From: Diphasiastrum complanatum
Lineage: Eukaryota > Streptophyta > Lycopodiopsida > Lycopodiales > Lycopodiaceae
Assembly (NCBI GenBank): GCA_029204225.1
Contig: CM055102.1
Coordinates: 25,646,922 to 25,710,921 of the forward strand
Direction of reading: 5' to 3'
Length of the DNA: 64,000 nt
Shown here: positions 21,150-34,978 of the stretch, one piece after another
How positions within the stretch are numbered: the stretch's first letter is position 1
Layout of the letters: each line of letters opens with the position of its first letter
Program-made: the position numbers and the translations under genes
Notes under the pieces: model-generated
The model's input: only the letters and a program-made list of their open reading frames with translations
Databases searched by the model: none
What the model was told of the DNA's origin: nothing

Positions 21150-23053
21150 GGATTTCACGACATTATAGGCCTGCTTCATCTATCATTCTTGATATAATGA
21201 GTATATATATTTGGTTGATAATTTTTCAAAATCGAGTATTGGAGATAGAAGTGAGGATTTGAGGACCTGCTCATCTTGATATAAAGTGAGTGAGCAAGCA
21301 TAATTGGTTGATGACTTTACAAAATCTGATACCTCATAGCATTGCCTCGCTGCACCTCATTGAAGTCATCTTTCCATATCCAATGCACTTTTTGAAATTC
21401 ACAATGGGAGCTCATGTGCAAAGCATAACGACATAGCACATTGCCTGTTGGAGCTTGTACAAAATGACCATATGATTCTGTCTGTGAGTGCTCAATTAAA
21501 AGAAAAACAGCTAACTTTGAGTATCTAATAGGCAGTAAGAAGATATTGAATGACACTTTCAACCATAAAGCCTATGCCCATGATTCTCTACATGCCATGT
21601 AGTACCCAAGCATGTAATCAATTGAACTGATTTGAGGAAATCATCAGGGTTCAAGATTTTATGCCATTTTCGTAGGACATTCATCACCAGGGTTCAAGAT
21701 TTTATGCCAAACCAAAACACCTCATTAAATCTAAAGCATTTAATATCATGTTCAAAATGGTAGATTTGTGTCTTCTGATTGGCACTCTGTGCTCAATAGT
21801 GGCCAGATGCATTGCAATATGTGTCCATAATTTGTTCAAACTTTTTCAAATTGTTTTGTAAAACCATAGTGCGGGCCTTTGGTTCCTTATCACATTGATT
21901 GGCGTTTAAATTGCAAAGAAATCAGAGCAACATTGTTGCCCTCAAACATTCCACTATTTTAACATTCTTAAGAAAGCATACCTGACTGTGAGTTGGTCTA
22001 GTTTTTCCTCACGGTAGCCGCCATAAACAGTAGTATTGACATCACATAAATTCTAGAGGAGCTTGACCTCTCATCCTGCCCCTTAATATAGTATTCACAC
22101 ACACACATTAAACTTGCTTCATTTTCAGAAAAAAACCTCGGCCTAATAGCTTCATATATCCGTGGCATACAAATATTCACTATTGTGAAGCATTATACCA
22201 ACCACATCTGCTGTACAAAAAAGCTTCATGAACGCTGTAAGTGTCATTGTGCACTATATGTTACCCTCCATTCACTCAATAGTACTTCAAGCTTATTTTT
22301 TTGCAAGGACCAAGCTGAAGCTTCTAGAAAAGCTGAAAATGATGTCATCCCAATATCATGCTTGATTGGCCAATAAAAGCATTTGCAAATCTGGAGTTTG
22401 GATTTGCACAGGCGGAAGAGTTGAGAGGCCTGCTTGTTAATTGTAGACAAGTAGCACTATATCAAGTCTCAGCTTCAAAGTCAAATGAGTTATGCGAAAA
22501 ATCACCCCAGAAAAAAGTTCAATCTCACTTACAAGCTTTTGCAAAATCTACAATGTATATATTTGGTGGATTCTATGGAGCACACTTATATGTTGATTGA
22601 TATTCATAATGAACACAAAACTAATAAATCTAGTAGATTATCACAGATTTAGAAAAACCTTCATGTGAAGTTTCGAGCACCTACTTAACAAGCTGAGCAT
22701 TTTAGTCCAAGCAGAAGCCTGTGAAATCGTGTAGAAAATTGATGTAAACAGAGTGTATTTATATTTGACCAGCATAGCTTTCAATAGCCAACTAGTACTC
22801 TTTCAAAGTGGAAAAAAAAAAAGACTTCACATAAATGAGGGCAAAGCTAAGAGTGAACCGAGGTAGGTAATGCAACTGGGTTACAAACTTGCCCGTGTGA
22901 AGAAACATGCTTTCACATTTCTTGATTTATGGAACAGGAAAAGGATCTGGACTAAGAGCCGGTAGCTTCTGGCTTCAAGTCACTTTATAACAAGAAATTT
23001 ATTGAGAGATTCCTTGTATACTTACCACTCACATTACACTCACTTCTTAGGAT
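20850..23053. other. 3' flank of the renalase-like gene; no other gene seen
   Basis: Apart from the microsatellite at 21088-21145 I find no supported feature. Short frames near 21317-21562 (minus) and 22358-22600 (plus) have no recognisable motif. Confidence 0.4.
21088..21145. repeat. (AG)n microsatellite
   Basis: About 29 pure AG dinucleotides. Confidence 0.99.
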
Positions 23054-23209
23054 CTAAACCTCTAAAGGAACTCTTACTTGCGAACTGCATAATTCTAAAC
23101 TTCCTGGAAATTGTCCTATGTCATGACCGACAATGCTCGTGAAATTGTTATCCAATCCAATGCCATATTCTGCAAGAGAGGCCTCCTCTGTATACCAAAA
23201 TTCGGAAAT
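23054..23209 (-). CDS. Renalase-like gene, last exon
   Basis: It encodes [19 protein letters not shown] onward through [10 protein letters not shown] to the stop TAG (23054-23056), 51 residues. A good acceptor (GTATTTTTTTTACAG) precedes it. The [10 protein letters not shown] end is typical of the plant family; the last ~15 residues are unique. Confidence 0.88.
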   Translation of the reverse strand: MSEFWYTEEASLAEYGIGLDNNFTSIVGHDIGQFPGSLELCSSQVRVPLEV

Positions 23210-23409
23210 CTGTAAAAAAAATACACATCCTGTGAACTGCCCCAAAGTGCAAATCTGCCAACTACCTTATAACTAAAGTAAAATGCATGCCAGCTAACCT
23301 GGTCCTTCTGAAAAGGATAATTGTTACAAACCTTTGCAATCATGGGGCAGCGTTGATGTTTGGAACAATTATGAATTTTCTGTTTAGAATGGGGGAAACT
23401 CCCAAGACT

Positions 23410-23449
<40 letters not shown>

Positions 23450-23791
23450 TAGGCTGTTGTGGAGAAACTCTGACTCCCGTTTTTTAATTGGGCCACGTGT
23501 GCCCTAAATTGACATTAACCTGCAGCTGTCCGCTACCATCATTGGCAGGGCCGGTTGGCACGTTGCCTGGCTGTCATTTCCGAAAGAACGTTCTAGACTC
23601 TTTAAGAGAGAACAAGATCAACGAGATGAAGCATCTTGCTACAAAATAATTATCTTGTGCATTTGCTGCCCTCACATGTATCATGTCTGCTCTGCTCATC
23701 GCTGGTAGATAGAGAAGAACTCTCTTCTCTCGCTGGTGGCTCTCACAGTCCGCAGGCGAGCCAACAAGTGTGCCCACCCTCCACGAAACTG

Positions 23792-23879
<88 letters not shown>

Positions 23880-23882
23880 CGT

Positions 23883-23913
<31 letters not shown>

Positions 23914-26900
23914 CGTTTTTTGCTACTTTGTTTGTGGCAGGTAGTGTTCAATCTTTCCCATTGCTACAGGCATTTCTACTATGGCAGCGTCAGAAATACT
24001 GTATCCCTGTTTCATTTCTTATTGCACTTGAGCATTTTAATGTTGGGGGTGGGGGGGGGAGGAGAGAGAGAGAGAGAGAGATGTTACCACATAGTAGCAT
24101 TCAAACATTTGAAACCCAAATGTTTGTGATGTGTTTGAAAAGTTTGAATCACAAGTTCAAGAATATGAAATGCTGCCTAGCTTTTTCTAAGTTTTTTCAA
24201 GGGTGTTGACCCATAAAAGGGCTAATATGAGTGTTATGGGTTTTGTATGCCAAAATATGGATGAATGAGCATGCAAAAGCAACAAAACCATTCAATCTAT
24301 TCTAATAGCAAAATCCCTTATCTATCATGCAACAAACTTCCTAATGCTATGAACATTGCCACATTGGACAGCGACCAACAAACATGGACCATTATTGGAC
24401 AGACACACTAAAAGAAGAAACATGCCCATGTCTGAAACATTGAGGTTTCAGACAAGTTTAAATGCTCCTATGGAACCTTACCAAATATAGTTGACATATG
24501 GCTAGAATATTTAATGTTCTTCCCATTATTACCCTTCATACACCTTGTAATCTGTAGAGTAGGAAGTAAGATTGCCACCAATGAATCAGAGCATCCTTTT
24601 CCATGATAAGTAGGATTCAAACCAGAAAAACATATCCATCCTCTACTCAACCTCTTGTCCAAATCAAGTAATCTAATTGAGATCCTTGGTAAATCCACAA
24701 TTAATAAATGTATTGTTGAACTGCTTTTACTTTACCTCTGTCATATGAGAGACATGGATTATTCCCTTGTTTGAATAAAAAAACACCATCTTCCTATTGT
24801 CCAAGTTGAACTAGAAACCTAATCTATCCCAAACTCTTTCAGCAGGTTAAGATGTTATACGCTTTGCACTTTATATCACGATAGAACATCATCTGTGTGA
24901 AGTACAAACTTGTAAGCATACTCCATAAGCTCATGACCACCGCTCTCGTCTTATCCACTCAAGCTTGGCAGTGTGAACTTTGACAATCATTGAAGAGAGT
25001 AGGCAGGCATACTTTAATGCCATGAACTTCAAGCTAATGTTCACACACTTGCGCTTCCTTTGAGATATTTTTGTCTACCACTTGCCATGTGCCCTCCAGC
25101 ATACACATCCCTTCCCTTCATCCTACTCCAAGAAACTGTGTCAAAAGCCTCGCAAATCCACAAAGCAAAAATACAGCATTTGTGGACTCTTCTATCTAAT
25201 CCAAGAATAGTTCCAACATAATGGCGCTTTCCACCATTAAATACATCTTCTGTGAACCATGGTTGGTGTCCTGTGCTTAAGTAGCTGTAGTTAGTTATAC
25301 TTGACATGGAGTCAATCCTATAACTGGCCAGGGGCCCAGCTCAGCCCGTGTATTAGTTAATGATGTGATAATTGGGGGACTCATAGTGTGTTATCATAAT
25401 TAATGGCATGGTGAAAGCCTAAAACCTATGATGGTGGATTTTGCATGGAATTGGTAGTGACTCATTGGGTAGTGGCAGATGTGTCCCAGTGAGGTGTCCT
25501 AGTTCATTCCTAGTTAGGGGGGAGTTCGGGTGTCTATAAGTATATCCACACGCCTCTCACTTGGATCATTGGATAATGAGCTTGGTAGCTAGATGCTGCT
25601 GCAGTGCACTCTCACTTCTGCCATCATTGAAATGTTGCTAGTTGTCTATAGCTAGTTGTTGCTAGTTCTATGCTACATGCTTCCCCAAATTTGGCCAATG
25701 TGCGGCTCATCAAATAGTCCTCTAGTTGGCTGACTACCCTTCTCCTGCTAACAATGATTGGTATCTGAATGCATTGACTCCAATTATCTGGTAGAAGCTT
25801 TTCTCAAAGCTTGATTAAACATGTTCGTCATGTACAACATCACTTCTTTCTTGCCAATATTAGGAGATCCTATTTTACATTCTTCGGTGTCTGGTGCCTT
25901 GCCTATTGATATCGTCATTATGGCCTTAGACCACATCATCTCTTGTGCTTTGTGGCATTCTTACTTACAACATAATGTAGTCTTCGTTGTGGCTGACAAA
26001 CTGACAATAGAGGTTCATATTATTCTAATAAAGATAAAGCTCAATCATGCATTGATTAATGTTTTTTGCTCAGAGGATTTTCAAAAAACTACAGGCTACG
26101 TATGTTCATTGTGACACCCACAATTTACCAATAGCTTTCAGGTTGAATTGTACTTGTAGTAGAAAAGGTGCAGCTGAGATTCTCAAGAACGAGTAGAGTC
26201 AACCATCCTAAAATAGAGTAATTTTTGAAAAGCCTTGTGAAGCAGCTTATTTTTTTTGTCCAGAAAATATATGACCGGCAGGTGTGCGCATGTGTGTGTG
26301 TGTGTGGTTTTTTCCTTTTCCTAACTTTTTTTATTTGAAAATGTTCATATATTTGATATTACCCAAAGGATCAAGCAAATTGAGAGAAATCTTAAACCCT
26401 AGTGGATATGTTGCGGGCATATCTAAATTAACACAATGGAAATGGTAGCTCTTGTTGTTAGAATTTGCTTATAATGATTAAAAAAACTCATTTACATATG
26501 TAAAAATTCCTTAGAAACTTCCTATTGTTGTTGAATCGCTAACTTAGAGTATGTGTAAGTTGGTCAAACCTAATGTGAGACAAGCAAGTTATAACCAAGA
26601 TGTATGCTTATAAAAGACCCATAGGAAGGGTGTTTAAGGAAGTGGGAATGTTTCTTCAATTTCTAAAGAACTCAATGTATCTAGTGGCAAAAGAAGTCTT
26701 ACAAATTATCTCCAAGGTTTTGTGGACCCAAATTGTGTTAAAATAATAAATTAAGTAGGTTATAAGCTAGTTTTCCCTCAAGAGGACAAAGTTAATCCAA
26801 TTTTTCATGTTCTTTGTTTATATAAGATTGTGAGTATGGGGAGGTGAGCACACGTACCTGCAAGAGTATTGGACAAAGGGACGATTGAGTAGAGAGAGAG

Positions 26901-27867
26901 ATCAATGCATGATACCATGAATTTAACATTATGGACATGTAAAGTAAAGGGAAGGACTATTTTGTGCAATAAAATTCCTACCACAAAAACATATTTACAA
27001 ATTGTATAATGTAAAGCTTAGTTATATCTATAGACCTTACTAGTAAATGGATTTAAGGTTTAGAGTGATGTGTTCATGATTGTGTGTTGTATTCTAGGTC
27101 TAGAGAGAGTCTGTTAGACTAGATTCCTGAAGCAGTTTAGTGGTCAAAGAGAAATTGCGCCCTACGTTGTGCAGCATTACGGTACAAATGAGAGGGCACC
27201 ATGACAGGGACACGCCAAATAGTTTCAGAAACTCCTAGTTCTCATGCATAGTGTGTTAAGGTATTGCCAAGTGACATGCATTGGTGGCCGGTTTGCACGT
27301 GCCATGTGTTAGAGTGTCAAGGCTAGAGCCTAGCATGTGCCAAGGAAGTAAATCTTTGATCCTCGAGTACAGGGATGCCAGGATTTTTTCCTATCCACAA
27401 GCAGCAAGGTGGAGATTTGCAAAAAATTCTTCTTTGTGATCATTAATCCTTGTACTTACCTTCTAATCGATGAAGTTAAATGGCAAAGTGTGACAAACAC
27501 TAATTGTAGTTAACAATACTTTCATATTCAAGCTTAAACATTTTACGCCAGAGAAGAGTTTTCCTTTATCTGAATATCAAAGTAAAAAATATTTGAAATT
27601 TCTTAACTATAGCAAGAAATAGTTGAATGTAGACCTACATGGTTTGCAAGAGCCATGCCACTCAAGACTGCAGCCTCCACGCTTGAACCCAACAACCAAT
27701 CACCACAAACTCCAACTCTTCCGTAAGGGTCAAATATGCATGGTACATTTGGAGTATTCTTAGGAAGTGCCGCACCCCTAGTAAGAAATATCCAAACAAT
27801 TGACATAAGAGGTATATAGATAGAAACAAGCAACACAAAGATACATATATTAAACTACCTTTTAGAC

Positions 27868-27941
<74 letters not shown>

Positions 27942-30593
27942 TTTTAATGTTTAGGGCTATTTGTCATTGCCAAATATCCTATAAGATTAGAGGGAGGTAG
28001 TACTATTTCTTTCAAAATCACTCATTTACACCTTGTTCCATGATCTCATTTGAGGCTCCACGATGCGTAGCTTTGGTGATACGAGAGATAGATTTAGAGC
28101 TACTTCACATACAGAGGACAGGGCCACATCTCAAGATACGCACCCAACATTAGGGATACACAACTACACATCACCTCCTCCAAACGATGACCTAGGTGAT
28201 CGACGAAGTCAAAGTCACAAGATGAGACAACCATTCCTTTCAAACACCAAGATCAAACAAAGTCCTGCTTGTAGAAACCTCTAGTCCCTACAGCTCCAAG
28301 CTACAATACAGACACACACAAATCGTCGACATGCGACTATGTGTTATGTACCCGTAAGGGCATGTAACAGGTTACCTGAGGTGACGGTCTCATTTATGGT
28401 ACAGAACACTGGCCTGGAGCTATCGGTCTTTTGAGTGCCACGTGTCAATGTCCTATTGGCCCGAGGTGTGTGTTGAAACAATCATCTCTTTAGGTGATGA
28501 CCACGTTTTGTTGTATCACATTTCAGATGTTTGTGGAAAGTGTTCTCACTCCACATAAGTAATCATAGCATCTTTGTAGTACGTATTTATGTGGTTGAAG
28601 GTCCGCTGACCAGCGATGGACCATTGATGATGTTTCACACTCATCAAGCTTTGTAGTAGCCCGCTGGCCAGCGATGGCTCTATCTCATGCTTCTATATTC
28701 ATTTCAGAATGTGTACTCACACTATATGGGCAGCGATGGATCTGTTTCTGATCTGTTCACCAACGATCTATGTCATATAAACCTTGTTGAATGCTTATTT
28801 AGGCTACAATGGTACATAAGCATGACAATTGTCCCCAGCGATGGATAGCCCATTTACTTATATGATTACTTATTGATGAAAGGTTGCCTTCCTGTCCAGC
28901 GATGGACCAAAGGCAGTTCACATTCTGTTTCACATAATTATGGCTTAAAATGATGCATAATATGCTACAGCTGGATGCACAACAAATATACACTCTTTAT
29001 AATAGATAGTATCTCTTATGCTACTTTACGATGTATTCTCAAATGCTAATTTCTACTACGAAGGATTTACTAGCATTCGAATACTAATAACGAAAACATC
29101 TACGTCTTCTGATCATGTAGCATCGATTGTTACTACGGCCTTCTTTTACTTCATTCGTTTAGGTTTGGTTTCGAACCACATATCGATAAACTCGTGCACG
29201 TGCACAGGTATATATATCTCTCGCTTTAACATGTTATAGTAGTTGGATTGAAGCTATCTCGAGATATTAATTTCGGCAAAATAATTTAACTACAAAGGAT
29301 AGACTTTGTGTGATAATAACTCTTTGAATGACTTTGTTCTAAAGAAAACAAATCACTCGAAGGAATAATATGGCATCCTCTCAAGAAACGTCTACAATCA
29401 TCCAGGTATGACTTCTCCAACAAATCTCAGGTTCTGTATAAATCACCTATGTTTTTTATTTTGTCAAGGGAGTGATGCTTTCGTTCTATGTACGTAATCA
29501 ACTTTCTATAACCAATGCGAATAAATAAAAGACATTTAAGCCTAAACCTTAACACCATACTTCTTAAATTTGATTGTCTACTGTTTACAAACCTGTTTAA
29601 CAATCCAATCATGACGCTTGGTAAGTTATCATTACTAAGGTTTTCGAACCAACGGGGTTGGCTCAGTTGGTTAGCTTGACATCCAAAGTTTCTTCGGTCT
29701 CAGGTTCGAGCCTCCTCTTGGAAACCAAGAAGCATTACTAAGGTTTTTGACATAACGATCTTAGACAGCATGGATATGCGTAACATACCTAGTTCTTACA
29801 TAAGGATTAGAGCGGCATGGATCTGCCCTAATGCCTTGTAAAAACCGGTTACAAACTATGACCTATCTATAATGAAGTCCTAAATGCCATGGGTTGAATT
29901 TGTTGTTCTGATAAACATGGTTTTGCTCAAAATCACACTATTCAATCATGGCTGAAGTTAATGCTACCCATTTAGATGTCATATTAGAGTTATGGTGAGA
30001 TACGACTGGAAAGCATGGATATGCTCATGAGTATGGACAATAGTGCGTGACTTGTTTCTCGAAACAAGGTTCACATGGGTTAGAATGGCATGGATTTGCC
30101 TTAACACCAGCACACGTGTCCACACCATGTCTTTTAGCTAATTAAAATATATACGGCTAAAACTGTTCGTACTATGTTTCAAAACAATATAAACTGATAT
30201 GGACCAATTGCCCATATTCTGATCAGCATGGCACAAGCCCTGATACGGTAATTTTAAGGCTTGGCCTGTTGCTAAAAAGTATTCTGTTGTTTGGGAAGAC
30301 AGTACTATGATTTAAAATGTTATTTATGTTGTTAAGTGGTATAGCTTCTTTGGGACATGGATGACAACTAATGCTCAGCTATGACATCTGTCTTCCCCAC
30401 TGTACTAACTCGTGCGGTTTTGTGTTGTGAGACGGTGGCAGGTATCAACTGGACGTTTTGAATTGGTTATGCTTTATGGTGCTTTTCAAAACTGTATTTT
30501 ACTTTTCAGCTTTATGTTATCTTATTGGAATATGAATAAAGGCTTCAAAGGGTTTAGTCTTGCTTTGTCAAGAGGAACTATGTGAAACTGTGT

Positions 30594-30627
<34 letters not shown>

Positions 30628-33600
30628 CTCTCTCCACCTCCACGCTTCCATCTCCATCACCATCTCCATCTCCACGCAGCCATCATCTCCTCAGTGCTTC
30701 CATCTCCGTGCAACTCTCACTTCTTTCTAGCTTTCTTTGTGGCTAAATCTACCTTTTTTGTGCATGACACTTTCTTGCATCACTTTTAGTTAAGCTTGTT
30801 GTTGCGCAGTCTGTAAAATCCGTACGGATCCGTACGGATCCGTACCGTACTGCAAGTACAGTCTGACGACTGCATACTGCTCTGCCTTACCTTCGATCTG
30901 AATCAATTTTCGGGTCAATCGGACTTCGTATGAAAAAGTTAGGCTCATTTCCGTAAAACTGCTTGATTGGGGTTTTGCTTCCTTTCTCATCTATCTCCTG
31001 CAAACCATCCTACGGCTTCGGTTCGCCTGTCTCCAGGCTTTGTCTTGCGCACAAAGCGTGCTAAGAAGTTTATGTCTACAAGCTCTTGCAAACATCTTCG
31101 TACTTTGGAAATTGCATCCACCATGCCTACCAATTCTGTCAGCGCTCAACCGCCACAGGTCGCTGCTTCGTCCTGAGTTGCTATTGGAGACACATGCCAC
31201 ACCTACACGCGGCACACCACTCCTGAGAACATCTCCTCACTGAATGAGTACATTTCTAAGCAATTTGCTTTCACAACTCAATGAACTTCATGCAGATTTG
31301 CTTACTAAGATTGCCACGATTGACGCTCAACAGACTGAAATTGCTTCTCTTCGGGCTGCGCTTAGTGCTTTGCAGAGGGACATCATCCCTAATATCTCCC
31401 GTGCTGTTGAGGATACTAAGGCATCCATGAGTAAGCTTCTCCTACTTGAGCGTCAAATACATGACACTGTTGAGTGCACTGCCCGGATTCTTGTTCTTGA
31501 ACAGCAGCTTCATGAGAAGGTGGAACATGTACAGAAGGTACCTACTCTTGAGCAAGAAGTACGTGAGACCAAATCATGGGCTTCTATCTTGAGATCATCT
31601 ACCACCTCTTCGTCTTTTGTAGCACCCTCCTTGGACACCAGGGTACAAGGCGTCTTGGCAGAAGAACAACGCCGGGATGACAAAAAGCTCAACCTAAGAT
31701 TCCAGGGTCTTCCTACTAAGGGTACAACACTAGACCAGGTTAACTCTTTGTTTACTTCACGCATGGGGCTCTCAGTTCCAGGTATCCAGTATGCTTGGCG
31801 CCTCCAGCATGATCCGAAGGTATTATTTGTCAAATTCAAAACTATGGACGACCGGCAAACAGTTCTTCGTGTGCGTCGTACTCTTCGAGGCTCTCAAATT
31901 TACATAGATGATGACCTTACTCACTGCCAATGGTTACAGCGTAAAACTATTATTCAGGAGGCAAGGACAAAACAACAGCGGGTGGTATTCACAAATGGCA
32001 ACACTCGCTTTTTCTCCAAGCGTCAATAGGAAGTTGGGGTACTCAGGCATGGGAGCAGCCCGATAGCCCCGACTAGCGTCACATTTGGTTTTTAGAACTG
32101 CGTCGGCCTCTCCACCGCTTCTACAACGGCTGAGACAGGTACGATTTATTGCTGGATCCTCTAGCAGCTCCCAGCGCTAGGGTTTTGGGGTCCCCGGGTT
32201 TGGGAGCACCCCGGGGCCCCATCTACACCATCTCCAGATTGGAGTATGGAATTGCGACGACATCCATTCATCCTCCACAGCAGGTGACTTGATTGACTTC
32301 ATTACTGGACGAGACCTACTGCTTTTCATGGAGACTCAAGAGTCAGGAGCATGGACTACCCACTTTTCCCAGTTATAGATGGGATTCGGTATACAGATCT
32401 GAGACTAGATCAGCTAGTGGCCGAGGTTTTGGTGGGGTGGCTTGTCTCTACAGAGAGTCCCTTCATCAGATGCTTGAGCTTATCAGACATGATGAGCATG
32501 CACGCTACATCTGGATTCGCAAACGACTTGTGGACCTTCTCCTCAGCTCTTCCTCTGGTGCCTTTTGGCAAGAGGTTATCCCCCGTGCCCCACCCCCTCT
32601 CCTGGATGCCCTCCGTATTTGGACCGACTACGCTGCTAGCCTTTACACCATACCCACAAACACACCTATCTCTATCTCTCCACGACCATCTGACTTTACC
32701 TTCTTTACTCCTGATTTGGTCCTTGCGGCCATTAGGAAGCTGAAAACTCACCGAACCAGAGACATTGAGGATCTTGAGTCTGAGTTACTGATCCATGCTG
32801 CCGACACTCTTGCCCCACCCTAGCCACTCTCCTTAACCACACCGCACCATCATGATTGGACATGTTCTCATGAAGTTATATGGCACCATCCTTCAGTCTG
32901 CAGTTAGTACAGAGGCAGAGACCAGGAGATTGCATTGGGATAGGCAGGATTCCGAGCCCACTACTCCATATCTGATCACATCCTCACCCTTCGAGCTCTT
33001 GTCAAGGAAGCTAAATACAGGAAAGAAAAGGTTTACTGTTGTTTTGTAGACTTCAGGAAAGCCTTTGATTTTGTCCCACACTCCTTGCTCATTCAGAGAC
33101 TTCATGATCTAGGCTTCTCGACAGATATCATTTTGGCTGTCATGGCTCTCTATGCGAGAGTTTTGGGCTGTTTTCGTCATAGCAGTGGTATTTCTAAAAT
33201 ATTTGGAGTACTATTGGGGTCAAGCAGGGATGCTCTCTTTCACCAGTTCTTTTTGGACTATACATTGATGAGTTGGAGCGGGTCATTTCTCAGTGTGGCG
33301 GAGCCGGTTGTAGACTTGGCAGTATTCTAATTGCTATTCTCCTTTATGCAGATGATGTGGTACTAGTCTCTCATACCAGAGAGGGATTACAAAGACAGTT
33401 GGACTACTTATATACTTTCTGTTCACGCTAGGGCCTAGGGGTGAACATGGCGAAGACCAAAGTTATGGTCTTCAACACTTCTCGGGCTTCCATGCAGCGT
33501 CAGGAGCTTACTTTTGACGGACAGCCTCTAGACGTGGTCCCTTCATACACTTACTTGGGGGTACTCTTCACTGGTCCTACATTCAGTATGAGACAGGCGG

Positions 33601-34940
33601 CTATCACTAGACTTGAAAAAGGTCACTCTTCCCTTGTTCAGTTAGAGAGGTTCTGTTTCTGTAAGTCTATTCGAGATGTTCCGAGTAAGTGTAGACTTTT
33701 TGACACACTTGTCACCCCTTCAGCCTTATATGCAACAGAGGTATGGTGTACAGGCCTCTCCTCTTCACATTGGGCCAACATTTCACGTTTGCAGATCACC
33801 ATGTTAGCTCGCATGACTCGGGCAAAGCCTTCGGTTCCACACGAGATCATCCTTGCTGAGTTAGCCACTCCTCCTATCCGCCTTCCAGCTTATCACCTAC
33901 ATCCAGAGAGGTCATGCATTTCCAGATACAGAGCAGAGATATTCACAGATTTCACTTGCGTCCTCCCACCATCTTCAGACTCAGGGGTACCAGCTGTCAT
34001 GGTTCTCTCAGGCATCACACTTTCTCATGGATTCTTACCTCGATCGTACCTGGCGACATCAGTTGGGGGTTAAGCCCAACTACTACCGAGTTCATTTCTT
34101 GGAGAGGGACACCACCGGTTTTCTAGTCTTACCTCGATATCTGACCTCAGGATTATCACACAGTCTCCGATTCACATTGGGTCAGCTCAGAGTATCATTA
34201 CATCAGCTGGCTATCAAGACTGGGAGATTCCAAGGCACCCCGAGGGAGGAAAGATTATGTCCGCTATGTTCCTTGCATGAGGTGGAGTCTGAGGAGCACT
34301 TCATCTTCAGTTGCCCTATATATTATGAGATCAGAGGGAGATACCACTGCCTATTCCGAGACATGCCCACTACACTTCGATCACCCATAGCATATGAGGA
34401 CCCTCGTTGTGTTGCACTTATGATACGAGAGATGTTCCTGCTACGACATAATATGTACCAATCAGCTCATCATCAAACACATCCCAGCACTCAGGCTCAG
34501 ATTACCTCTTTCTTCTCTAGGAGACGGCCACGCCGAGATACAGAGTCAGACGATGACGACGATGCACTCCCTCACAGATATCAGAGACAGTGCACCATTC
34601 ATATTCATGCCGCAACTCGCACTACCCGTCCTATCACGAGTGCACACATCTTCCGCCCTCCTAGACGACGTCAGCGACAACCAGTACTATCTCATGTTAT
34701 ACCTCGTATCACATCCTTTTTCAGCAGTAGTGCAGGATGATATGCTCTACATCAGCTTTTCCTATGCTCAGGAACTTACTGGCTTCAGTTTATAGTATTA
34801 AATTACATTGCTCTTTTTTATGCATAGTCTTTGGAGACGTTTATATACGCTCCCACAGTTACCACATACTTGACATGTACTTTTATATGTCTTATATGCC
34901 TTTTGGCACGGAAAAGACATTAATGAAGCTTTCTTTCTCT

Positions 34941-34978
<38 letters not shown>

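Larger units (their letters stand above)
30627..34977 (+). mobile_element. LINE A, longest copy of the (TC)n-tailed LINE family
   Basis: In order it has a probable 5' leader, ORF1 (31244-32029), an AP-endonuclease remnant ([19 protein letters not shown]-like, 32288-32345), a reverse transcriptase with YADD at 33345-33356, and a C-terminal CCHC-type block. The 3' UTR has ATGCCTTTTGGCA near 34896, and the tail is (TC)n (34936-34977) with no poly(A). The left end is not certain; it is placed just after the (TC)n tract at 30624. Endonuclease and RT are joined with much sequence missing between them, and several stops and frame changes interrupt ORF2, so it is dead. It lies in the 10-kb intron of the renalase-like gene, antisense to it. 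Confidence 0.8.

Noticed and set aside
23636-24209. Open frames rich in Arg-Glu around the AG tracts
   Set aside because: They are translations of the (AG)n microsatellite and have no other protein-like content.
27603-27836. A separate 77-residue protein ending [12 protein letters not shown]
   Set aside because: The tail is read-through past a good donor (CAT|GTAGGT), and the exon at 23054-23209 supplies the conserved C terminus in the right phase.
28611-28906. A CRISPR-like or regular array of CAGCGATGGA
   Set aside because: The word is only about 10 bases, spacing is irregular (58-105 bp), and the context is a plant intron.
29650-29740. A functional tRNA gene
   Set aside because: A and B boxes are good, but the acceptor stem does not pair and no clear anticodon stem forms, so a SINE head or pseudogene fits better.
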